Origin: Phenylobacterium sp.
GTDB lineage: Bacteria > Pseudomonadota > Alphaproteobacteria > Caulobacterales > Caulobacteraceae
DNA length: 7,905 nt
Direction of reading: 5' to 3'
Assembly: GCA_028291285.1 (NCBI GenBank)
Contig: JAQGIJ010000292.1
Span: forward strand, 1 to 7,905
Shown: piece after piece, positions 1 to 7,645 of the stretch
Position numbering within the stretch: the stretch's first letter is position 1
Layout of the letters: the number at the start of each line of letters is the position of its first letter
Notes under the pieces: model-generated
What the model saw: the letters and a program-made list of their open reading frames with translations, nothing else
Database searches by the model: none
What the model was told of the DNA's origin: nothing
Made by a program: the position numbers and the translations under genes

Positions 1-447
1 ACCGTCGGCCTGCGCTCCTCGTTCGCGCCGCCGCCGCCCCCGCCCCCGCCCCCGCCCCCCCCGCCTCCGCCCCCGCCGCCTCCGCCGCCGCCGCCTCCGC
101 CGCCGGCCTACGAGGCCAAGCAGTTCATCGTCTACTTCCCGTTCGATCAGTACATCCTGACGCCGGAAGCCCAGGCGGTGGTCACGGAAGCCGCCAACTA
201 CGCCAGCGGCGGTCACGCCACCCGCGTCGTGGTGGTCGGCCACACCGACACCTCCGGCACGCCGGCCTACAACATCCGGCTGTCCGAACGCCGCGCGAAG
301 GCGGTGGCCGACGCTCTGGTGGGCTCGGGCGTCCCGCAGACCGCTCTGGCGGTCGACTGGAAGGGTGAAGCCGACCTCGCCGTGCAGACCGGCGATGGCG
401 TCAAGGAACCGCTGAACCGTCGCTCGACGATCGACATCAACTTCTGA
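1..447 (+). CDS. OmpA-family outer membrane protein, C-terminal part (5' truncated by window edge)
   Basis: Reading frame 1 is open from the first base to a TGA at 445-447, giving 148 residues; the start lies outside the window. Seen: the first residues (TVGLRSSF) look like the last strand of an outer-membrane beta-barrel ending in Phe. An uninterrupted run of 26 prolines follows (window residues 10-35), then an OmpA-C domain (about 40-148). The peptidoglycan-binding core is intact: GHTDTSG, with Asp at window residue 83, and LSERRA, with the conserved Arg at 98, spaced as in E. coli OmpA D271/R286. The C-terminus, EPLNRRSTIDINF, is the usual family ending. Known of the family: the barrel sits in the outer membrane and the periplasmic domain binds diaminopimelate of peptidoglycan, anchoring the envelope. 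The proline tract is the hinge between them. The gene is followed by a strong terminator, so it ends its transcript. The class is secure; the exact porin subtype cannot be told without the barrel. Confidence 0.93.
   Translation, partial: TVGLRSSFAPPPPPPPPPPPPPPPPPPPPPPPPPPAYEAKQFIVYFPFDQYILTPEAQAVVTEAANYASGGHATRVVVVGHTDTSGTPAYNIRLSERRAKAVADALVGSGVPQTALAVDWKGEADLAVQTGDGVKEPLNRRSTIDINF
28..105 (+). repeat. Polyproline-coding tract (26 consecutive Pro codons)
   Basis: Every codon from 28 to 105 is a proline codon (CCG, CCC or CCT), forming a low-complexity C/G tract with a run of eight C at 55-62. It encodes the hinge between barrel and peptidoglycan-binding domain of the OmpA-like protein. Such tracts normally need elongation factor P for efficient translation (known), and they are prone to slippage and to sequencing or assembly error (inference). 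Confidence 0.9.
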
Positions 448-480
448 TCCCGATCGCCGACGGTTCGTCGGAAACATGCG

Positions 481-515
481 GAAGCCCGGCCGAAAGGCCG
501 GGCTTCTTGCGTTTT
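481..515 (+). terminator. Rho-independent terminator of the OmpA-like gene
   Basis: A perfect 11-bp stem (481-491 with 496-506) encloses a GAAA tetraloop (492-495). It is followed by TT GC TTTT, so the U-tract is interrupted. It lies 33 bases after the OmpA-like stop codon and separates that gene from putA. A smaller 6-bp hairpin with a 3-base loop (457-462 / 466-471) lies just before it and may be part of the 3' UTR. Confidence 0.88.
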
Positions 516-622
516 GGGTCTCGCTGGGCGTCCCTGCGCTTTCGCGTCGCGGCAGGTTCTGGCGAGAACCCTTGCCCTGAGCGCAAGGCCTTCCCATCCT
601 GGGAGGAAAGGGTGGAACGAAC
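516..622 (+). promoter_or_regulatory. putA 5' leader with two small inverted repeats, one covering the Shine-Dalgarno
   Basis: This 107-base stretch between the OmpA terminator and the putA ATG must hold the putA promoter unless it is read through, but I see no convincing -35/-10 pair. Two inverted repeats are visible. The first is 570-575 / 583-588 (CCTTGC / GCAAGG, 7-base loop). The second is 590-596 / 600-606 with a 3-base loop and one G-U pair, and its 3' arm is the purine-rich GGGAGG at 601-606. That GGAGG is 16 bases from the ATG, which is long. The alternative AAAGGGTGG (607-615) is closer but a poorer match. Whether the hairpin affects translation is speculation. Confidence 0.35.
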
Positions 623-3718
<3,096 letters not shown>

Positions 3719-3941
3719 AGGCGGAGGCCGCCGCCTCGGCGTCCGGCCCAAGCGACCCGCCGCGGCCGCGCGCCAGCAGTTCGGCGCCGCGCCAGACTTC
3801 GACCGCGTGCGGATGACCGCCCGCCAGCACCTGCTCGAGCGCCGCATCGGCCGAATCCGCCTCGACCTCGACCGCCGACATGATCCGACCTGCAGGATTG
3901 AGCAGATAGGCGCGAAACTGACACATGCGTTCAACCCGGCT

Positions 3942-3961
3942 CCGTTCTGCTCAGAGAACGG
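3942..3961 (-). other. Inverted repeat between receiver gene and small hypothetical gene
   Basis: A perfect 7-bp inverted repeat (CCGTTCT at 3942-3948, AGAACGG at 3955-3961) with a 6-base loop lies in the 50-base gap after the minus-strand receiver stop. No T-tract follows on the minus strand, so it is not a standard terminator. It may be an attenuating or mRNA-stabilising hairpin, and its downstream arm abuts the weak GGAG before the next gene. Confidence 0.4.
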
Positions 3962-3976
3962 TGCAGCCTGGCTGTT

Positions 3977-4333
3977 TCATCCCGCCTTCGCCGCGACCGC
4001 GTCAGTAAGCTCGGCCGGGCTGAACGGCTTCGGGACCACGACCGCGCCCTCGACGCCGAACCGGTCCGCGTGAGTGGCGCCGCCGCTGATGTAGATGACC
4101 TGCAGGTCGGGGTTGAGCAGGCGGGCCCGGCGGGCGACGTCGAAGCCTGTCGTGCCCTCGCCGAGATCGATGTCGGCGACCAGGACCTGGAACGTGCGCG
4201 GCTCCTGCTCCAGCTGCGCATAGGCGCTGCGATCGTCGTGCGCGAGCGCCACGTCGTGGTGCTCGTCGACCAGGGCTTCGAGGATCAGCTCGGCGACCGC
4301 GCGGTCATCCTCCACCACCAGAACGCTGCTCAC
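3977..4333 (-). CDS. Stand-alone receiver-domain response regulator (RR1)
   Basis: 118 residues from the GTG at 4333-4331. The frame is open further upstream, but that part is Arg/Pro-rich shadow sequence. The receiver fold begins at once with SSVLVVEDD, and the GTG overlaps the stop of the HhH gene in GTGA, so translational coupling decides the start. Seen: acidic pair Asp9/Asp10, phospho-acceptor Asp54 (VADIDLG), switch Ser83 (YISGG), Lys102 in VPKPF, i.e. all residues needed for phosphorylation. There is no output domain; the protein ends right after helix 5. Known: such CheY-like proteins act by binding partners, as phosphate sinks or as relay intermediates. The motif GTTGFDVAR after the phospho-site is shared with the second receiver at 4891-5259. 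No histidine kinase is in the window. It lacks the PFxFATG motif of the alphaproteobacterial 'FAT GUY' receivers, so partner and role are unknown. Confidence 0.93.
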   Translation of the reverse strand: MSSVLVVEDDRAVAELILEALVDEHHDVALAHDDRSAYAQLEQEPRTFQVLVADIDLGEGTTGFDVARRARLLNPDLQVIYISGGATHADRFGVEGAVVVPKPFSPAELTDAVAAKAG

Positions 4334-4596
4334 AGCGAAGCCCCGCGGTCGCCGAACAGGTTTCGGTCGATCGCATGGTGGCTTGCGTCCAGGGCTTCCC
4401 GGCGAGTCAGCGGCTCTCCGGGCAGCTTGACGTGCGCGCCCGCCCTGCGGAGGCGCACGATCTGGTCGCTGGTGAAGCCCGGCACGCGTTCGACGTCGGC
4501 CCACGACAGGAAGGGTCGCCAAAGAAACAGGTCATGAGCGCTCTCAAGCCCGACGAGCTTCGCCATCGTCGAGATGCTCGCGGTGTTGAGATCCAT
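4330..4596 (-). CDS. Small helix-hairpin-helix (ComEA/HhH_3-like) protein
   Basis: 88 residues from the ATG at 4596-4594. A TTG at 4611 could add five residues, but MDLNTAS is the normal beginning of this module, and GGACGG lies about 5 bases upstream of the ATG. Seen: LNTAS, a degenerate first hairpin (LVGLESAHDLFLWR, about 14-27), 'RPFLSWADVERVPGF' and a second hairpin with helix (about 40-53, VPGFTSDQIVRLRR), then a basic/polar C-terminal tail. This matches the tandem HhH pattern 'LNTAs..eL..lpGig...A..ii..RpF.s..dl..v.Gig'. Known: tandem HhH motifs usually bind DNA backbone without sequence specificity; ComEA is secreted, but no signal peptide is present here, so the protein should be cytoplasmic. 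Both GxG loops are imperfect, so it may bind protein instead of DNA. The stop overlaps the receiver start by four bases, and an EcfG-like promoter lies about 40 bases upstream. Co-expression with the receiver suggests a shared job, which is inference. Confidence 0.82.
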   Translation of the reverse strand: MDLNTASISTMAKLVGLESAHDLFLWRPFLSWADVERVPGFTSDQIVRLRRAGAHVKLPGEPLTRREALDASHHAIDRNLFGDRGASL

Positions 4597-4637
4597 AAGG
4601 CCGTCCGTCAAATGGCAAGCCCACCCAGCCGCGTATT

Positions 4638-4663
4638 AACATTTGAAGTCGCAGACCCGTTCC
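4638..4663 (-). promoter_or_regulatory. EcfG-like promoter for the HhH-receiver operon
   Basis: Read on the minus strand, GGAAC (4663-4659), 17 bases, then TGTT (4641-4638). This fits the alphaproteobacterial EcfG/SigT general-stress consensus GGAAC-N16/17-CGTT with one change in the least conserved base. Transcription would start near 4631, leaving a leader of about 35 bases to the ATG at 4596. The motif is short, so the call rests on position and on the matching divergent site at 4828-4853. Confidence 0.55.
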
Positions 4664-4827
4664 GGCGGGACAGCGTTTCCCGCGGGCGTCTGTCGTCGCC
4701 GAGGCCTCGGCCGCCGTGGCCGGCGCTCCGGGCGCCCGGCGGCGTGACCCAAGACGGGCCGAGCCTTCAAACTTGCATTGTGCCTGTTGCGCCTCCGCCA
4801 CGGCCTCGTCAGGGCGACGGCGCGTCG
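4664..4827. other. Gene-free core of divergent intergenic region, with palindromes
   Basis: No convincing coding region lies in this stretch between the two divergent promoter-like sites; open frames here have no recognisable protein pattern. It contains a perfect 12-bp palindrome at 4728-4739 (CCGGGCGCCCGG) and the 8-bp palindrome GAGGCCTC at 4701-4708. In DNA this GC-rich both are compatible with chance, and no regulator can be assigned. Confidence 0.4.
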
Positions 4828-4853
4828 GGAACCCGACATGGCATTCCGCCGTT
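4828..4853 (+). promoter_or_regulatory. EcfG-like promoter for the second receiver gene
   Basis: GGAAC (4828-4832), 17 bases, CGTT (4850-4853): an exact match to the EcfG/SigT consensus GGAAC-N16/17-CGTT that drives the PhyR-NepR-EcfG general stress response in Alphaproteobacteria (known). Transcription would begin near 4860, about 30 bases before the ATG at 4891. The fit of spacing, orientation and distance to the gene makes this the better of the two sites. Confidence 0.68.
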
Positions 4854-4890
4854 GCACATTGCTTGTACCGAGTTCGCGGGGCTGGAAACG

Positions 4891-5259
4891 ATGGGCAGTG
4901 TGCTCGTGGTCGAGGATGACCACGCGATCCGTGAGGTGATGTGCGATGTCCTGCGTGACCGCGGCTTCACCGTTGACTGCGTGAGGAACGATCAGGAGGC
5001 CTACCAGCGGATCGCTGCGCGCCCGCCCCCCAGTATTCTGGTGATCGACGTGAACCTTGGCCGCGGGACGACGGGCTACGACGTCGCCCGCTATGCTCGC
5101 CAGGTGATGCCGGACGTAGCGGTGGTCTACGTCAGCGGCGAGGTGCAGCCCGGCTCGTTCAAGGCTTTCGGCGTGCCGGAGAGCGAGTTCCTCGAGAAGC
5201 CGTTCGCACCGGAGGAGCTGGTGGCGGTGGTGATGCGGAAGCTGTGTCCCAGCCCCTGA
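4891..5259 (+). CDS. Stand-alone receiver-domain response regulator (RR2)
   Basis: 122 residues from the ATG at 4891. The frame stays open upstream, but the receiver fold begins exactly at MGSVLVVEDD and the upstream part is not protein-like. Seen: acidic pair Asp9/Asp10, phospho-acceptor Asp53 (VIDVNLG), Ser82 (YVSGE), Lys103 in LEKPF; helix 5 ends at the C-terminus, with no DNA-binding or enzymatic output domain. The Shine-Dalgarno is weak (GGGG at 4878-4881, 9 bases from the ATG). It is clearly related to the receiver at 3977-4333: same SVLVVEDD opening, same GTTG(F/Y)DVAR after the phospho-site, same KPF-x-PxEL ending. An exact EcfG-type promoter lies just upstream, so general-stress control is likely (inference). 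As a CheY-like protein it would act by protein contact or as a phosphate sink. Kinase and partner are not visible here. Confidence 0.93.
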   Translation: MGSVLVVEDDHAIREVMCDVLRDRGFTVDCVRNDQEAYQRIAARPPPSILVIDVNLGRGTTGYDVARYARQVMPDVAVVYVSGEVQPGSFKAFGVPESEFLEKPFAPEELVAVVMRKLCPSP

Positions 5260-5286
5260 GGGCTTCCGCACCGGATGACGGGGCGC

Positions 5287-5315
5287 CCCCGGTCAGCTGT
5301 CGAAGCTGACCCGGG
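5287..5315. other. Stem-loop at the end of the MaoC-like gene, between convergent genes
   Basis: An 8-bp stem (5291-5298 with 5304-5311, 5-base loop), extended by three more pairs after one mismatch (5287-5289 / 5313-5315), covers the stop codon of the minus-strand MaoC-like gene and lies about 30 bases after the receiver stop. It could limit read-through between the convergent genes, but neither strand has a T-tract. The adjacent 10-bp palindrome GGGGCGCCCC (5280-5289) is another possible fold. Confidence 0.35.
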
Positions 5316-6570
5316 TGTCGAGGGGCCGCCGCTGCTCGACCTCATGGGCGATCAGGGTCTCGATCTCCTCGTGCGCGGGCTTCGGCAGCTCGACCGGCTT
5401 GTCGCGCGTCGGCAGCAGCACCGTGGCCTGGCCCGGGGTGACCATGGTGCCCCACTGGTTCTCGACCCAGACCTCCAGCCGCACCTCGCCGCCCTTGTCG
5501 GTCAGCGCCTTGTCGGTGACGCGGCCTTTCACCCAGTAGGTGTCGCCGGTGTAGACGAACTTGCGGTGCTCGCAGCTCATCTTCCAGAGCCAGGCGTCGT
5601 CGCCCATCCAGTTGGTGATCAGGTTGGTGAGCGCGGCCTCGCGGATGGCGCCGTAATCGTAGCTGATCGGAATGCCGAGCTCGTTGGCCCACTCGCGCTC
5701 CCAGTGCAGCCGCTGGACGGTGTCGGGCACGCCCAGGCTGTTGGGGGTGAAGAGGCCGGGCGCCTTCTTGCGCACCTTGTAGGAGACCTTGAACGCCCCG
5801 GGCGGCGTCAGCTGCATGCCCCAGCCGATGTGCCAGGCGATGATGTCGCTGGTGCGCAGCGGCCCGCGCACGATGGTCTGCAGCTCGTCGCCCGGATTGA
5901 CGTCCTCGAACCAGCGCGGCTCCGCGCCGCGGATCGTCTCGGCCTCGTAGCAGGCGTCGATCTCGGCGAGCTGCTCGGGCGAGTAGGGCTTGGGGAGCTC
6001 GTATTCCTTCTTGCGCTCCTTCGACGCCTGGCGCTCGGCGCGGATCCAGGTGCCGTTGCGCATGTTCACCAGTTCGCCGCGCTGGTTGCGGTAGAAGAAG
6101 GCCTGCACCTCGCCGACGCTGCGGCCGGAAAAGGCGCTGTTGGTCTTCGGCACGACACCCACCAGCGCCAGCCTGCGGCCCAGCCGATCGCCGACCTGCA
6201 AGGGCCGCCACCACTCGAACTCCATCACCGCCTGATAGGAGCCGAGCCCCGCCAGCGGATCGCCCTTCATGATCGCCTTCTGCGCGTCGGTGTGCGCCGG
6301 CGCGTCGGGCTCGCCCATGGTGTAGTGAAACAGCGGCGAGCCGATCACCCCGCCCCAGCGGGTCTTCGCCGCATAGTCCGGCTCGCAAAACAGCGGATTG
6401 TCGTCGCCATAGCCGAAGGCGAAATGGCGCGTGGCGTCGGGCGTGACCTCCAGATTGTGGACGGCGCGGTTCTGGTTGAACTGGATGCCGAGCCGCTGGC
6501 GCAGGCGCTCGACGCCCGCGTCCGTCAGCACGCCCACAGCAGGCTTCTTCTCCGTCGCGACATCGGCCAT
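5293..6570 (-). CDS. MaoC / FAS1-like double-hotdog dehydratase-family protein
   Basis: 425 residues. The ATG at 6570 is preceded by GGGAGGA about 7 bases upstream, so the start is firm. Seen: an N-terminal hotdog-type segment (about 30-200) with HFAFGYGDDNPLF (49-61) and GGVIGSPLF (73-81), the signature of the FAS1-like/MaoC_dehydrat_N domain; then a second half (about 220-410) with FEDVNPGDEL (from 221), NWMGDDAWLWKM (from 320) and a following YTGDTYWVKGRV, a second hotdog fold. There is no signal peptide, so it is cytoplasmic. Known: the family hydrates or dehydrates enoyl-/3-hydroxyacyl-CoA thioesters, and long two-domain members are common in bacterial pathways for steroids, terpenoids and aromatic acids. 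Oddity: the classical hydratase motif ends NPLH, but here it is NPLF, so the usual catalytic His is absent at that place. Substrate unknown. It is transcribed divergently from the SMP-30/IclR pair, which suggests the same pathway (inference). Confidence 0.88.
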   Translation of the reverse strand: MADVATEKKPAVGVLTDAGVERLRQRLGIQFNQNRAVHNLEVTPDATRHFAFGYGDDNPLFCEPDYAAKTRWGGVIGSPLFHYTMGEPDAPAHTDAQKAIMKGDPLAGLGSYQAVMEFEWWRPLQVGDRLGRRLALVGVVPKTNSAFSGRSVGEVQAFFYRNQRGELVNMRNGTWIRAERQASKERKKEYELPKPYSPEQLAEIDACYEAETIRGAEPRWFEDVNPGDELQTIVRGPLRTSDIIAWHIGWGMQLTPPGAFKVSYKVRKKAPGLFTPNSLGVPDTVQRLHWEREWANELGIPISYDYGAIREAALTNLITNWMGDDAWLWKMSCEHRKFVYTGDTYWVKGRVTDKALTDKGGEVRLEVWVENQWGTMVTPGQATVLLPTRDKPVELPKPAHEEIETLIAHEVEQRRPLDTRVSFDS

Positions 6571-6598
6571 TTGGCAATCCTCCCACTATGTGCCCTGG

Positions 6599-6627
6599 AC
6601 GCTAGTCGTCGCCTGGATCACGCGCAA
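6599..6627 (-). promoter_or_regulatory. Candidate housekeeping promoter of the MaoC-like gene
   Basis: Read on the minus strand, TTGCGC (6627-6622), 17 bases, TAGCGT (6604-6599). The spacing is ideal and the -35 is fair; the -10 is weak but resembles the GCTA-containing -10 of Caulobacter-type promoters. The start point would lie near 6592, giving a short leader that contains the strong GGGAGGA before the ATG. The near-palindrome at 6632-6647 sits directly upstream of the -35. Confidence 0.33.
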
Positions 6628-6631
6628 CGCC

Positions 6632-6647
6632 TTTCCGGTACGGGAAA
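6632..6647. promoter_or_regulatory. Near-palindromic operator candidate in the MaoC / SMP-30 divergent region
   Basis: TTTCCGGTACGGGAAA has 7 of 8 symmetric pairs, with outer arms TTTCC / GGAAA. It lies between divergent genes and 5 bases upstream of the candidate -35 of the MaoC-like gene. An IclR-family regulator is encoded at the end of the SMP-30 operon and is the obvious candidate ligand-responsive binder. The arm order is opposite to the E. coli IclR consensus (GGAAA...TTTCC), so the link is inference. Confidence 0.42.
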
Positions 6648-6753
6648 GTAGCTGCAGCAGGGCGAAAAACGGTTGTCCGCCGGACGCGCTTGCCGCTTAC
6701 ATTCGACGACGGAGTTGGGCGTGCCTACGTCGTGAGACGCCGGAGGTCAGGCC

Positions 6754-6760
6754 GGGAGGA
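6754..6760 (+). promoter_or_regulatory. Shine-Dalgarno deciding the SMP-30 gene start
   Basis: GGGAGGA lies 2 bases before the ATG at 6763 but 8 bases before the ATG at 6769. Only the second distance is normal, so initiation at 6769 is preferred. Confidence 0.7.
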
Positions 6761-6768
6761 GCATGGGT

Positions 6769-7623
6769 ATGGAAAAGTCCGTCGCGCTGTTGGCGAGCGG
6801 CTACGGCGCGGTCGAGGGCCCCACGGTCGATGACGCGGGCGATCTCTACTTCAGCGATCCGATCGACGGCGGCGTCTACCGGCGCACCGCCGCCGGCGAG
6901 ATAGAACTGGTCGTCCCGAAACGTCGCGGCGTCGGCGGCCTCTGCCTGCACCGGGACGGCGGCGTGGTCGTCAGCGGCCGGGACGTCAGCCACGTCCACG
7001 ACGGCGAGAGCCGGATCCTGTTCGGCCGCGACGACTACGCGGCTCTCGGCCTGGATCCCGCCACCAGCTTCAACGACATCCATGCCGACGACCGCGGGCG
7101 GGTCCTCGCCGGCGCCGTCTGGGGCGGCGCGTTCGACGAGCACGCCAAGGGGGCGCTGGTTCTGGTGGAAGCGCCCGGGCGGGGCCAGGTGATCTACGAC
7201 GGCGTCGTCGGCTCGAACGGCATCGCCTTGGATTGGAAGCGCCGGCGCCTTTACCACTGCTCGAGTTACGACCAGCGGATCATCGTCTCCGAAGCGGCGG
7301 GCGACAGCTACAGGAAGGTCGAGGAGATCTCGACGAAGGCCGTGCCCGGATTTCCCGACGGCCTGGCGCTGGACGACCAGGGCCGCCTCTGGGTGGCCTT
7401 CCATCGCAGTCCGGCGGTGGTCTGCCTCGACCCGGCCGGCCGGCTCCTGGAGCGCCTGGTGCTCCCGTCGCATGACGTGACCAGTCTCTGCTTTGGCGGG
7501 GCGGACCCGCAGGATCTGATCGTCGTCACGGGCGACAACGCCGACACGCCGGCGTTGCGGGGCTGCGTCTTCCGCTGCCGGGTCGATGTTCGCGGCGCGC
7601 CGGTGGGCGTGGCCGGTATCTGA
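6769..7623 (+). CDS. SMP-30 / gluconolactonase / LRE family hydrolase
   Basis: 284 residues from the ATG at 6769 (286 if the ATG at 6763 is used, which is too close to the ribosome binding site). Seen: repeated beta-propeller blades, and the four metal ligands of the family in order: Glu16 (VEGP), Asn102 (SFNDIHAD), Asn150 (GSNGIALD) and Asp197 (FPDGLALD). The spacing and 'GxLYFSD' / 'GRLWVAF' blade repeats are typical, and the length is normal for a six-bladed propeller. There is no signal peptide, so it is cytoplasmic. Known: members are Ca2+- or Zn2+-dependent esterases that open sugar or other lactones; specificity varies widely. The next gene, an IclR regulator, starts 22 bases after the stop, so the two form an operon. 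The MaoC-like gene is transcribed divergently. The actual substrate cannot be deduced; a lactone intermediate of a catabolic pathway is the reasonable guess. Confidence 0.9.
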   Translation: MEKSVALLASGYGAVEGPTVDDAGDLYFSDPIDGGVYRRTAAGEIELVVPKRRGVGGLCLHRDGGVVVSGRDVSHVHDGESRILFGRDDYAALGLDPATSFNDIHADDRGRVLAGAVWGGAFDEHAKGALVLVEAPGRGQVIYDGVVGSNGIALDWKRRRLYHCSSYDQRIIVSEAAGDSYRKVEEISTKAVPGFPDGLALDDQGRLWVAFHRSPAVVCLDPAGRLLERLVLPSHDVTSLCFGGADPQDLIVVTGDNADTPALRGCVFRCRVDVRGAPVGVAGI

Positions 7624-7645
7624 GCCCGCGCGCAGGGAGAGCTGA

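Noticed and set aside
28..105. CRISPR or tandem-repeat array at the left edge
   Set aside because: The tract is an in-frame run of proline codons, with no spacers and no unit longer than three bases.
560..577. Possible sigma-54 promoter (TGGC...TTGC) upstream of putA
   Set aside because: The distance between the GG and GC elements is 11 bases instead of 10, and the rest of the consensus (CACG) is poor.
4334..4522. 63-residue N-terminal extension of RR1
   Set aside because: The extension is Arg/Pro-rich and overlaps the HhH coding region in another frame; the receiver fold starts at the coupled GTG at 4333.
4375..4890. 172-residue N-terminal extension of RR2
   Set aside because: It would run antisense over the HhH gene and through both promoter-like sites, and it has no protein-like pattern; the receiver starts at 4891.
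5275..6651. 458-codon plus-strand frame opposite the MaoC-like gene
   Set aside because: Repetitive Leu/Gly/Ala/His-rich composition typical of antisense shadows; the minus strand has clear hotdog motifs and a strong ribosome binding site.
6673..6702. Possible promoter for the SMP-30 gene (TTGTCC, 18 bases, TTACAT)
   Set aside because: Both hexamers are weak and the spacing is not ideal; I could not separate it from chance, so it is not listed as a feature.
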